Part shown: positions 7,962-15,947 of the stretch, in pieces
Layout of the letters: every line of letters starts with the position of its first letter
How positions within the stretch are numbered: the stretch's first letter is position 1
Assembly (NCBI GenBank): GCA_000733415.1
Contig: KL662191.1
Span: 1,258,788-1,306,034 of the forward strand
Reading direction: 5' to 3'
Length of the DNA: 47,247 nucleotides
Origin: [Leptolyngbya] sp. JSC-1
GTDB lineage: Bacteria; Cyanobacteriota; Cyanobacteriia; Elainellales; Elainellaceae
Translations under genes and position numbers: made by a program
The notes under the pieces: generated by a model
Databases searched by the model: none
Told to the model about the DNA's origin: nothing
Seen by the model: only the letters and a program-made list of their open reading frames with translations

Positions 7962-10118
7962 TTGAAACTCCACTGGCTAGTTCCAAGTTTGATCGGCGCT
8001 TTCTGCCTCGCGGCTCCAGCCCAAGCTGGGCAACTGACAACCTGGCAATTTCACTCCAACCAAAATCGGCTAGAGTTTACGACCGATGAAGATGTGCAGC
8101 CACGGGCGCAGCTTGTGTTTGACCCAACTCGATTGGTGATTGACTTACCGGGAATGCATCTGGGTCAAGAACCAGTTAACCAGCCGATCGGTGGCGCAAT
8201 TCAAAACGTCAGAATTGGTCAATTTGATGCTCAAACCACTCGGATTGTGGTGGAACTTGCGCCCGGATATACCCTCGATCCGCAGCAAATCCGCTTTCGC
8301 GGTCTGTCTCCAACCGAGTGGAGTGTGCAGTTGCCTCAACCGCAGCGAATCGATGCTGCCAATCCACCGGTCCAGTTTCCATCCTCAGCTCAGCCTACAA
8401 CCGCCTCTTCTGTTTCAGCAGCTTCAGCAGCCACCTCTTTTCCTAGTCCATCCGCAACGGCGGCTGGTTCTACTGCTCCATCTCGCTCACAGACGGCAGT
8501 ATCCACCACCTCTCGATCCACTGCCTCTCGATCCACTGCCTCTCGATCAGGATCCACGGCTCGGAGTACTTCATCAACCACGCGATCTACCGCCCGCTTA
8601 TCCACTAACTCCAGTGCGGAATCCATAGCGCAAATTGAATCTGTACAGGTGACTAGCACTGGTTTATTGCTTCGCACTGCCGGAGATGAACCAGCCGGAG
8701 ATGAACCAGCCGGAGATGAACCAAAAGTTTCGATTCAGCGGAGCCGCAGCCGTCGCACCATTACCATTCGGTTGGAGAATGCCCGCCTATCGCCGCGATT
8801 GCGCGGTGGTGCTCCGCACCGTCTGGAGGACGATGGTGCTCCGCACCGTCCGGAGAACAATCGGGAACGCCGGATCGACCGCCATGGCATTGATGACCTG
8901 GAAATCGAGCAGGATGCTGATACGGTTGTTGAAATCAAGCTGGATGTATCGCGTCGCAGCCCCGACTGGCAGGCCGAAGTTAGCGAAGGTGGCATTTTGC
9001 TGCGTCCCGTCGAGGCCGAAACAGCGACTGCTAAACTCTCTGACCCAGAACCGCCGGTCTCGCTGCCTTCCAGTGTCTCCACCAGCACTTCCACCACCGT
9101 ACCGACTCCTAACGCTCCCACCACCGTAGCCGAGCAGCCCTCTCCGGCACGATTAACGGCTCCTTCTGATAGGTCTAATAATGTTCCAAGGATCCAGACG
9201 GCAACCATTCAAGGCGTTGACCTCGACGTGAGCGGCAATCAGCTTTTGATCCAAACCGATCGCCCGGTTGCCCATCAGGCTCGTTGGCAGGGCGGTATGT
9301 ATGTGATTGAACTGTCCCCGGCTCGGTTAGCCGGACGGGTTTCAGGCCCCCAACTCACCCCAGCGGATCCACTGCGGCGAATCCGCTTACGGCAGGACGA
9401 TGAGCAAAAAGTCGTGATCACAATTCAACCGGCAACGGGTGTCCAGTTTGGTGAGATCAATCTAATCACCCCGCAGATACTGGCCCTAACCATGCAGCGA
9501 GCAACCGCACGGGCGACCTCTAACAACTCGAGCCGGTCTCTGCCTAATGTTGTTCCCCAAGGGCGGTTGGTGGTAGTGATCGATCCAGGCCACGGCGGAG
9601 CTGACGTCGGGGCGGTAGGTGTCGGCAATCTATATGAGGCGGACGTAGTGCTGCCCATCGCCCAACAGGTTGCCACCTTACTACAACAACAGGGAATCCA
9701 AGCTGTTCTCACCCGCAATAGCAATGTGGAAATTGATTTAGAACCGCGAGTGCAGATGGCCGAACAAGCTCAGGCTAATCTGTTTGTCAGCATTCACGCC
9801 AACTCGATGGGGATGGAGCGACCCGATATCAACGGCGCAGAAACCTACTATTACGCTAGTGGCGAGGCGCTGGCTCAGACGATTCAATCCAGCATCGTCA
9901 GCAGTTTAGGCATGAACGATCGCGGGGTTAAGCAGGCTCGCTTTTATGTGCTGCGGCGAACCTCGATGCCATCAGTGCTGGTAGAAACAGGTTTCGTCAC
10001 CGGCAGCGAAGATGGACCTCGTCTCGCGGATGCCAACTTCCGCAATCAGATGGCTGTGGCAATTGCTCGCGGCATTCTTCTATATATTCAGCAACAGGCA
10101 ATGGCGGGCAGTCGCTAG
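7962..10118 (+). CDS. amiC: N-acetylmuramoyl-L-alanine amidase with AMIN domains
   Basis: A 718-residue periplasmic zinc amidase that cuts the amide bond between MurNAc and the stem peptide, needed for septal cell-wall splitting and cell-cell communication in filaments. It has a signal peptide (1-22), a first AMIN domain (about 25-118), a Ser/Thr-rich linker (about 120-220), two more AMIN-like regions (about 222-355 and 410-500) and a C-terminal Amidase_3 domain (about 535-715). Zinc and catalytic residues are present: H544 in DPGHGG, E559, H612 in SIHAN, E675 in ETGF. The start is TTG at 7962, chosen because it opens the signal peptide and no ATG fits. The linker and second AMIN region carry three tandem DNA repeats, making this longer than the usual 550-650 residues of cyanobacterial AmiC. 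Confidence 0.93.
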   Translation: MKLHWLVPSLIGAFCLAAPAQAGQLTTWQFHSNQNRLEFTTDEDVQPRAQLVFDPTRLVIDLPGMHLGQEPVNQPIGGAIQNVRIGQFDAQTTRIVVELAPGYTLDPQQIRFRGLSPTEWSVQLPQPQRIDAANPPVQFPSSAQPTTASSVSAASAATSFPSPSATAAGSTAPSRSQTAVSTTSRSTASRSTASRSGSTARSTSSTTRSTARLSTNSSAESIAQIESVQVTSTGLLLRTAGDEPAGDEPAGDEPKVSIQRSRSRRTITIRLENARLSPRLRGGAPHRLEDDGAPHRPENNRERRIDRHGIDDLEIEQDADTVVEIKLDVSRRSPDWQAEVSEGGILLRPVEAETATAKLSDPEPPVSLPSSVSTSTSTTVPTPNAPTTVAEQPSPARLTAPSDRSNNVPRIQTATIQGVDLDVSGNQLLIQTDRPVAHQARWQGGMYVIELSPARLAGRVSGPQLTPADPLRRIRLRQDDEQKVVITIQPATGVQFGEINLITPQILALTMQRATARATSNNSSRSLPNVVPQGRLVVVIDPGHGGADVGAVGVGNLYEADVVLPIAQQVATLLQQQGIQAVLTRNSNVEIDLEPRVQMAEQAQANLFVSIHANSMGMERPDINGAETYYYASGEALAQTIQSSIVSSLGMNDRGVKQARFYVLRRTSMPSVLVETGFVTGSEDGPRLADANFRNQMAVAIARGILLYIQQQAMAGSR
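8511..8549. repeat. 15-bp tandem repeat in the amiC linker
   Basis: TCTCGATCCACTGCC is repeated twice plus a partial third copy, encoding SRSTA units. Confidence 0.85.
8679..8723. repeat. Three perfect 15-bp tandem copies in amiC
   Basis: GCCGGAGATGAACCA occurs three times without a mismatch, encoding AGDEP three times. Perfect identity suggests recent expansion. Confidence 0.92.
8805..8858. repeat. Two 27-bp tandem copies in amiC
   Basis: Two near-identical units, each containing the palindromic core GGTGCTCCGCACC, encode GAPHR followed by L/P-E-rich residues in the second AMIN region. Confidence 0.8.
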
Positions 10119-10119
10119 G

Positions 10120-10300
10120 AAAATCCAGGGGACATTGTTTAGGCTGAAGAGCTTTCGGTGACAACTCCCGACGCTGTACGCCTACGGCGGGGCGAAGCCC
10201 TATGCAAGCAATACAGCGCGGGCTTCTTGAACCTCACGATTCAAGTTTCTGCTTCATAGCCAGTTGGCTAGGCAATGCCCCCGCCACCTCGACTCCACAG
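10120..10300 (-). ncRNA. Candidate omega-RNA / right end downstream of tnpB
   Basis: In IS200/IS605-type elements the guide RNA overlaps the 3' end of tnpB and extends past the stop to the right end. Here the segment after the stop has an 11-bp stem: 10167-10170 plus 10172-10178 pair with 10212-10222, with one bulged A. Inside the stem lies a 33-nt insert containing the hairpin GGGCGAAGCCC. Position and structure fit a guide-RNA scaffold; boundaries and function are inferred. Confidence 0.35.
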
Positions 10301-11145
10301 ACATTTTCCTTCGCCGCGTATCCCACGGCTGCACTGAGTCCACGATTTCGGATCACCTGCCCACTGGCTACATCTCTTGGCTTCACAGACCCACACTCAG
10401 GACAATGATGCATTCTCACGCTCAAATCCTTTTTGACGACAGCACCACAGTCAGGGCATTCCTGGCTAGTGCCGTTCGGGTCAACTTTGCCGTAGTAGAC
10501 ATCCCGCTTCCAGCACACCCAGGGCAAAACGTGATTTACAAACTGCCCCAGTCCAGCATCCAGAGTATGCTGGGCAAGCATCCCTTTTGCCATGATGCGA
10601 AAGTCAAGGTCTTCGACCAATATCATCCCAGCATGGTCGCAGAGATGATGAGCCAGCTTAAAGTGAAAATCGCTTCGACAGTTGGCAATCCGTTCATGCA
10701 CTCTGCCAATCTTCTGAATCAAGTTACGACGGTTAGACGAGCCTTTTTGCTTGTTCTTCAATCTGCGTTGCAGCGATTTCAGCTTGCGTTGCAGTTGATT
10801 GAAAAAGCGGGGTCGTTTCACCTGTTCGCCATCAGAAGTAGACAGAAAATACTCCAAGCCGACATCGATTCCCGAGGCATGACCATGTGGCATGGGTTCA
10901 GGAACGGAAACATCTGCTTGAATCAGCAGAGCCACATACCAACCCGAAGCTTTGCGAATCACCCGCGCCGTTTTCACTTTGAATCCATCAGGAATTGAGC
11001 GGTGCAAGTTAATCGCAACCTTGCCAAGCTTGGGCAGCTTGATTTCGTTCCCTTGAATGGCATCGTTGTCAATCTGAGGGAACAGAACCGATTTGAACTG
11101 CCCAAACTTCTTGAACCGAGGGAAGCCATACCCTCGCTGCTTCAT
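10234..11145 (-). CDS. tnpB: Truncated TnpB-family RNA-guided nuclease (IS200/IS605 type)
   Basis: 303 residues, lacking about 90-110 N-terminal residues of a full TnpB (typically 370-420). The RuvC-like core is visible: first Asp in GIDVGLEYF, Glu in ILVEDLDF, a CPDCG...CPECG zinc ribbon, and a last Asp in RDVASGQV. All three catalytic acids therefore appear present although the wedge/recognition part is missing. TnpB is guided by an omega-RNA to cut DNA at the element's target. No tnpA is adjacent. The first usable start is ATG 11145; the open frame continues upstream about 11 codons into the end of the Rpn-family gene with a plausible match (RTKRF), so the 5' part was lost at that junction. 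Probably a decaying, immobile copy; nuclease activity is doubtful. Confidence 0.85.
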   Translation of the reverse strand: MKQRGYGFPRFKKFGQFKSVLFPQIDNDAIQGNEIKLPKLGKVAINLHRSIPDGFKVKTARVIRKASGWYVALLIQADVSVPEPMPHGHASGIDVGLEYFLSTSDGEQVKRPRFFNQLQRKLKSLQRRLKNKQKGSSNRRNLIQKIGRVHERIANCRSDFHFKLAHHLCDHAGMILVEDLDFRIMAKGMLAQHTLDAGLGQFVNHVLPWVCWKRDVYYGKVDPNGTSQECPDCGAVVKKDLSVRMHHCPECGSVKPRDVASGQVIRNRGLSAAVGYAAKENVCGVEVAGALPSQLAMKQKLES

Positions 11146-11149
11146 GGCG

Positions 11150-11995
11150 CTAAATCGTTTGGTGCGTCTGCAACCAGGTTGTCAGATCAGCCAATGTTGC
11201 AAAATCCAGCAGGGCTTCTCCAAGAGCTTCTAGTTGAGGCAGCGACAGAGCTTGAATCTGAGCCTGTAGTTCGGGAGGAACCGTACCAAATCGCCGAGTT
11301 AACACCCGCAGGATAATCGACCGTTCTCCTTCCTGTCGCCCTTCCTGTCGCCCTTCTTGATAAATTTCTTGGTAAATTACAGACTCGCGCATAAAGGTGC
11401 CTCTAAACACTTGCTGAATTATCTCCTTCTCAAATCTTAGCCCTGCCAACAGTTGCGTATAGGCAGAGAGGTTGCGCTGCTGTCCAGTATCTTCAATACG
11501 GTTTACTTGATTCGCTACTTGTTGTAGGAGCGTTGCAGGAGAATCAGTCCGGGCAAGTACGGCTAAGGGCAGTAGGGCTGGATCAGCAAGTAGCGGCGTT
11601 GGGTCTTGCTCCCACAGGCGAATCACCCGATAGCGATGCAGAGTATTTTCCGCCTCGAACCGTTCCACCTGCACCGCTTCGGATTCAGTAGGCTTCAGGA
11701 AAAGCACAATTTGCGTAATTGCACAGCGATGCTGCCGATAGAGCCTGACCCAATAGTCCAACATGCGAAACGGTAGGGGCGGCTCTGACTCTGGCGTTGT
11801 TTGAAACTCCAGATGCAGAATCCGACTACTTAGACGCAGAAACGTGACAGCATCAGCCCGAATTGGTTCCAGGCTGAGTTCAGTCTTCAGCACTTGAACA
11901 GGATCGGAGATACCAACTTCAGCCCCAAGCAACCAGCGGACAAAATTGACTGGATATTGCTCCGCCAGTGTTTTGCAAACATTGTCAAAAGGCAC
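11150..11995 (-). CDS. Rpn-family PD-(D/E)XK nuclease-like protein
   Basis: 281 residues. The N-terminal pattern (MPFDNVCKTLAEQYP, VLKTELSLEPIRADAV, then HLEFQT) is typical of cyanobacterial Rpn-like proteins, whose E. coli relatives are DNA endonucleases promoting RecA-independent recombination; phage-related roles have been proposed. The E and ExQ-like residues in LEFQT fit the PD-(D/E)XK core. A short charged repeat YQEGRQEGRQEGE precedes a C-terminal helical region as in DUF4351. The start is GTG at 11995; a stop lies three codons upstream in frame. The gene ends 4 bp before the tnpB start codon, and its last codons may derive from tnpB sequence. Many paralogues per genome are usual in this phylum. 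Confidence 0.85.
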   Translation of the reverse strand: MPFDNVCKTLAEQYPVNFVRWLLGAEVGISDPVQVLKTELSLEPIRADAVTFLRLSSRILHLEFQTTPESEPPLPFRMLDYWVRLYRQHRCAITQIVLFLKPTESEAVQVERFEAENTLHRYRVIRLWEQDPTPLLADPALLPLAVLARTDSPATLLQQVANQVNRIEDTGQQRNLSAYTQLLAGLRFEKEIIQQVFRGTFMRESVIYQEIYQEGRQEGRQEGERSIILRVLTRRFGTVPPELQAQIQALSLPQLEALGEALLDFATLADLTTWLQTHQTI

Positions 11996-12017
11996 TGTCG
12001 TTTACTGGATACCAGTT

Positions 12018-13109
12018 CTATACATTAAAGCGGAACAGCATCACATCGCCTTCCTGCACGAGATACTCTTTGCCCTCACTGCGGACCAAACCTTTTTCTT
12101 TCGCCGCATTCATCGAACCAGCAGTCACCAAATCCTCGTAGGCGACCGTTTCGGCTCGGATGAAGCCCCGCTCAAAATCGGTGTGAATCACACCAGCCGC
12201 TTGGGGAGCCAGCATCCCTGCCTTGATCGTCCAAGCGCGAGTTTCTTTCGGTCCCGTCGTAAAGTAGGTCCGCAGTCCTAATAGCTCATAGGTCGCCTGA
12301 ATCAGTGACTGGAGACCACCTTCCTCGACGCCCAGCGACTCCAGGAACTCAGCCCGGTCTGCCTCAGGCAACTCAATCAGCTCCGACTCGACCTGAGCTG
12401 ACACCACCACCACTTGGGCCTGATCCTGAACCGCCACAGCGCGCACCTGCTCTACCCATGCGTTGCCTGTAGCCAGATCGTCTTCCGAGACATTAGCTGC
12501 ATAGATCACGGGCTTGCGCGTGAGTAGCCCCAGTGGTTTCACAATCACCTCTTCCTCGTCGGTCAAAGTTACCTGGCGGGCTTGCTTCCCTTCGTTGAGG
12601 GCAACCTGCAGCTTTTCCAAAATTACCAGTTCCACCTGTGCCTCTTTGCTCGTCTTAGCCTGCTTGCGCGTGCGTTCGATGCGTCGTTCGATTTGGGCCA
12701 AGTCAGATAGGGCCAGCTCCAGATTAATCACCTCAATGTCGCGCACTGGATCGACCGACCCTGCCACATGGATAATGTCATCGTTCTCAAAGCAACGCAC
12801 CACATGCACAATCGCATCGACTTCACGGATATTGGCCAGAAACTGGTTGCCCAAGCCTTCGCCCTTGCTGGCTCCCTTGACCAGTCCAGCGATATCGACA
12901 AACTCAATCCGAGCCGGAACAATTTCTGCTGACTCTGAAATCTGCGCTAGCACCTGCAGCCGCTGATCCGGAACCGCCACCACCCCCACATTTGGCTCGA
13001 TGGTACAAAACGGAAAATTCGCTGCCTGGGCCTTCGCGTTAGCCACAACCGCATTAAACAGCGTTGATTTTCCGACATTGGGTAGTCCAACAATTCCAGC
13101 TCTTAACAT
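12018..13109 (-). CDS. ychF: Redox-regulated ATPase YchF
   Basis: A 363-residue, universally conserved Obg-family P-loop protein. G1 is GLPNVGKST at about 8-16 and the DIAGLVKGASKGEGLGNQFL segment marks G3 and the following Obg/YchF signature. The usual NKxD is replaced (region NVSEDD), in line with the family's preference for ATP over GTP. A central helical domain and a C-terminal TGS domain (about 280-363) follow. YchF binds ribosomes and modulates oxidative-stress responses. The start is ATG at 13109. It is followed on the same strand by the Rpn-family gene and preceded, after 87 bp, by the MarC-type gene. Confidence 0.96.
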   Translation of the reverse strand: MLRAGIVGLPNVGKSTLFNAVVANAKAQAANFPFCTIEPNVGVVAVPDQRLQVLAQISESAEIVPARIEFVDIAGLVKGASKGEGLGNQFLANIREVDAIVHVVRCFENDDIIHVAGSVDPVRDIEVINLELALSDLAQIERRIERTRKQAKTSKEAQVELVILEKLQVALNEGKQARQVTLTDEEEVIVKPLGLLTRKPVIYAANVSEDDLATGNAWVEQVRAVAVQDQAQVVVVSAQVESELIELPEADRAEFLESLGVEEGGLQSLIQATYELLGLRTYFTTGPKETRAWTIKAGMLAPQAAGVIHTDFERGFIRAETVAYEDLVTAGSMNAAKEKGLVRSEGKEYLVQEGDVMLFRFNV

Positions 13110-13196
13110 GACCGTTTGGGCTGCTCACCTTACAAAACAAAATAATCCATCCTCCAGTTTGACAGGTTTTATTGAGTTTTGTGTTGAGAAACTTCC

Positions 13197-13823
13197 CTAC
13201 CCCCACCCCATCGGCCCAGAGGCCAGAAATAGTTCTTTCAGTCCGCCAACGCCAATTTCAATCGCTAGGGCCGCCAAGAGAAAGCCCAGGAGTTGGGTAG
13301 CAATAATGGCTCCTTCCGCTCCGATCCAGCGGTCGATAAAAGCCGATTGCCGCATGATGAACCAGGTCACCAGCATGGCCACTACAATGCCAGCCACAAC
13401 GCTGATGTAGTTGGAGTAGAGGTTGCCACTATCGTCAGATACCAGCAGCATGACTGTAGTTAGGGTGCCGGGACCCGCCAGCAGTGGCAGCGCCAGAGGT
13501 GTAATCGCCACATCTCGATTCGGCTCGGTAATCGGCTCATCTAGTTTACCTCGGAGCATATCTAGGGCAATCAGCAGCAGCAGCAAGCCTCCAGCCACTT
13601 CTAGCGACGCCATGCTGATATGCAGGTAATTGAGAATCGGCTGGCCGATCAGGGTAAAGGTAATTAAAACCGCCGTCGCCACCAGCGCAGCCCGGGTAAT
13701 CACGCCATTTCGTTCCTCTGGCTCCATGCCTTTAGTGAGAACCAGAAATACAGGCGCATTGCCCAGTGCATCGGCTAAAACAAAAACGGCGATAAACGCT
13801 CTGACGAACAGAGATACATCCAT
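13197..13823 (-). CDS. MarC/NAAT-family membrane protein
   Basis: A 208-residue integral membrane protein with about six hydrophobic segments, spread from 5-25 to 180-203. The pattern, including the ALGNAPVFLVL start and the GPGTLTTVMLL segment between halves, fits the MarC (UPF0056) family. MarC proteins lie in the inner membrane; some relatives transport neutral amino acids, but the substrate is usually unknown, and the old link of E. coli MarC to multiple antibiotic resistance has not held up. The start is ATG at 13823. It is likely co-transcribed with ychF. Confidence 0.88.
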   Translation of the reverse strand: MDVSLFVRAFIAVFVLADALGNAPVFLVLTKGMEPEERNGVITRAALVATAVLITFTLIGQPILNYLHISMASLEVAGGLLLLLIALDMLRGKLDEPITEPNRDVAITPLALPLLAGPGTLTTVMLLVSDDSGNLYSNYISVVAGIVVAMLVTWFIMRQSAFIDRWIGAEGAIIATQLLGFLLAALAIEIGVGGLKELFLASGPMGWG

Positions 13824-14327
13824 TTACGTAGAGAAAGAGTCCTTGGGCTTGAGTAAATTGAATTTGGTGATTCTGTAGGGCCTACAAACGTCTCGCTGGC
13901 GTCAAGATGTTTGCGCTCTGCAGGCGATGCGAACGCACTGGCTTGATTGTTTGGTTGAATTACTTAGTATCACACTTTGTATCCAAACCGCTGCTGCCAT
14001 CTCAACTTGTTCACCTCAATCTTCAATCTGGTCAAAAATCCGATCAAGCTATCAACGTCTATTTCACTAGAGCAAATTATGGGCAAATCGAGGGCAAATC
14101 GGCAGAAGGCAGGAGCAAGGCTGGACAAGACCGAATAAATGTAATGATTTCTAGATATAATGTAACAAAAACTTAACAAACAGGTAAACTTATCTAGAGC
14201 GCATCTGAGCTAAATCGTGGCTTCCTAAGCCATATCTATTCTCTAGAGCTAAATCTGGCAGTCGGCTAAATCCGTATTTGTCTAGATGCTCAACTAGAAA
14301 CGCAGAGACGAAGGGAGTATTGCATCA
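13824..14327. other. Gene-free region upstream of the small lipoprotein gene
   Basis: A 504-bp divergent spacer. It is AT-rich from 14030 to 14300 and has scattered CTAGAG/AGCTAAATC direct repeats (about 14193-14265), but no gene, RNA or clear operator that I can support. Confidence 0.4.
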
Positions 14328-14546
14328 ATGAGTCTTCAGTCCGTCAAGGCAAAGTTACTGGCAGTTAGCCTGTTTGCTCTATCTGCCTGCGGAACAGTGG
14401 CGTTGTTCAGCGCTGTACCGATGATTGCTCGCATCCTTTCGGATGGTGCTCCGTCCACTCCGCCTCAGTTTCAAGCTTTTCCTCAGTCATCCGTTCGACC
14501 AACCTTACCACCGTCGAGCCGCTCCAAAACCAATGTCCGCTGGTAA
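14328..14546 (+). CDS. Small putative lipoprotein
   Basis: 72 residues, not recognised as a named family. Residues 1-21 form a signal peptide ending in LSAC, a lipobox, which predicts lipidation of the Cys at 21. The tail is short and rich in Pro/Ser (PSTPPQF, RPTLPPSS), which suggests a flexible envelope anchor. GAAGGGAG lies about 12 bases before the ATG, supporting real translation. It lies directly upstream of the cobalamin riboswitch on the same strand, but the riboswitch separates it from cbiX. Confidence 0.6.
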   Translation: MSLQSVKAKLLAVSLFALSACGTVALFSAVPMIARILSDGAPSTPPQFQAFPQSSVRPTLPPSSRSKTNVRW

Positions 14547-14584
14547 GTATCCCCTCCCCAGGTATGTTTAGCTACAGGCGATGA

Positions 14585-14795
14585 GATAAGATAGCGGAGC
14601 AAACGTGAACAGTAGCTTGAGCGGGAAAGTTTGGTGTAATGCCAACGCTGTGCCGCAACTGTGAGAAAAGTTTTAGGTTCTAAGTTTTAAGTTCTAAGTT
14701 AGCCATTCAAACTTAAAACTCAAAACTTTTTTAAGCCAGAACACCGTCTTGCTGCTTTTTCACTCTATTTCCTGCGTTGCACAGGGAAGGAGTCC
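14585..14795 (+). promoter_or_regulatory. Cobalamin (adenosylcobalamin-type) riboswitch
   Basis: The B12-box core is clear: GGTGTAATGCC, then GCCGCAACTGTGA (14652-14664), then AAGCCAGAACACCGTC (14733-14748). Between the last two lies a long AT-rich hairpin (14666-14732) made of dispersed-repeat arms. Downstream, GCACAG at 14779-14784 can pair with CTGTGC at 14648-14653, in the loop next to the B12 box. This would be the L5-L13-type kissing contact next to the cbiX Shine-Dalgarno GGAAGGAG (14785-14792). That arrangement suggests control of translation initiation: cobalamin binding would hide the ribosome site. The exact 5' limit is approximate. Confidence 0.9.
14666..14732. repeat. TTTTGAG-type inverted arrays inside the riboswitch
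   Basis: The left arm (14666-14700; AAAAGTTTTAGG, TTCTAAG, TTTTAAG units) and right arm (14709-14732; AAACTTAAAACTCAAAACTT followed by T) form a hairpin with an 8-nt loop. They are of the same type as the intergenic arrays at 7551-7776 and 15945-16109. Confidence 0.75.
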
Positions 14796-14804
14796 GCTCT
14801 CTCC

Positions 14805-15923
14805 ATGACTTTTACCAATAGTAATCAGTTGATTCAGGTGTCCCCGGCTGATACCTTGCCCTTCATGCAGTCTAATGACTCGATAGAGCTGTCGCCACTG
14901 CCGCTCCAGCGTCCTGTCCTGTTGATTGGGCATGGGAGCCGGGATCTAGAAGGACGCCAGGGTCTGCTCGATTTTGCCACTGCCTATCAAGCGCTCGATT
15001 CGTCCCGTCCGGTAATTCCCTGCTTCTTGGAGCTAACCGAACCCACGATTCAGCAAGGAGTTGACCAATGCGTTGAGCTGGGCTACACCGATTTATCGGC
15101 ACTGCCAATTCTGCTGTTCGCGGCTCGCCATAACAAGTTTGATGTTACGAACGAACTGGATCGCGCCCGCCTGCGCCATCCGCACGTGAAATTTCACTAT
15201 GGCCGCCACTTTGGCATCACTCCTGCCTTATTAGACCTGTGGCGCACGCGGCTGGAGGAATTAGACCGGCCAGAGTGGAACCCCAGAGGCATCGATCGGC
15301 AAGATACGGTGCTGCTGTTTGTGGGGCGTGGTTCCAGCGATCCGGATGCCAATGGCGATGTGTTCAAAATGGCGCGTATGCTCTGGGAAGGCAGCGGCTA
15401 TCAAACCGTGGAAACCTGCTTTATTGGGATTACCCACCCCCGGTTGGAGGAAGGTTTCCGTCGCGCTCGGCTATACGAACCAAAGCGAATTATTGTCCTG
15501 CCCTACTTCCTGTTTACAGGAGCGCTCGTCAAGAAAATCTTCATGATTACAGCAGAGCAGCAGGAGTTATATCCAGATATCTCGATGGTTTACCTACCGG
15601 AAATGGGGCTGCATCCCCAGCTATTTCAGGTATTGCGGGAACGCGAAATCGAAACCCAGCTTGGGCAGGTGCAGATGAACTGTGAAATGTGCAAGTTCCG
15701 TCTAGCTGCCGTTGGTCAGGGTGGCCATCACCATCATGACCACGCGCACGACCATGCGCATCACCACGGCCACTCCGATAGCCCGCACTCCCACAGCCAC
15801 GGCCCCTCTCAAGGTGATCACCATGCCCACGGTCATGACCACGCGCACAGTCATGACCATCCGGCCAGTGACCCCTACGCTGAGCCAGAGCAATATCATC
15901 AACGCATCTGGCAAGTACCGTAA
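14805..15923 (+). CDS. cbiX: Sirohydrochlorin cobaltochelatase CbiX, long form with His-rich tail
   Basis: 372 residues. Two tandem CbiX/CbiK-fold domains are visible: LLIGHGSRDLEG near residue 42 and LLFVGRGSSDPDANG near 170, each opening a ferrochelatase-like half. It inserts Co2+ into sirohydrochlorin, the entry to cobalamin by the early-cobalt route. MNCEMC (C293, C296) is the MxCxxC motif that binds an Fe-S cluster in long CbiX proteins. The tail from 308 to about 352 has 22 His residues mixed with Asp, Ala, Gly and Ser, and probably stores or senses cobalt or other metals. The start is ATG at 14805 with GGAAGGAG 12 bases upstream. The riboswitch shows that the gene answers to cobalamin levels. 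Confidence 0.95.
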   Translation: MTFTNSNQLIQVSPADTLPFMQSNDSIELSPLPLQRPVLLIGHGSRDLEGRQGLLDFATAYQALDSSRPVIPCFLELTEPTIQQGVDQCVELGYTDLSALPILLFAARHNKFDVTNELDRARLRHPHVKFHYGRHFGITPALLDLWRTRLEELDRPEWNPRGIDRQDTVLLFVGRGSSDPDANGDVFKMARMLWEGSGYQTVETCFIGITHPRLEEGFRRARLYEPKRIIVLPYFLFTGALVKKIFMITAEQQELYPDISMVYLPEMGLHPQLFQVLREREIETQLGQVQMNCEMCKFRLAAVGQGGHHHHDHAHDHAHHHGHSDSPHSHSHGPSQGDHHAHGHDHAHSHDHPASDPYAEPEQYHQRIWQVP

Positions 15924-15947
15924 GAAACCGTAAGAAACCGTAAGAAA
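15921..15947. repeat. 10-bp tandem repeat at the cbiX stop codon
   Basis: TAAGAAACCG occurs twice plus a partial third copy; the first TAA is the cbiX stop codon. Confidence 0.8.

Noticed and set aside
10264..10998. 244-codon frame on + opposite tnpB
   Set aside because: It is the antisense shadow of tnpB; the minus-strand product has clear RuvC and zinc motifs.
11150..11995. Rpn-family gene with tnpB as a new defence module
   Set aside because: Rpn-family genes are numerous in cyanobacteria and the tnpB is truncated; adjacency looks like decay rather than a functional pair.
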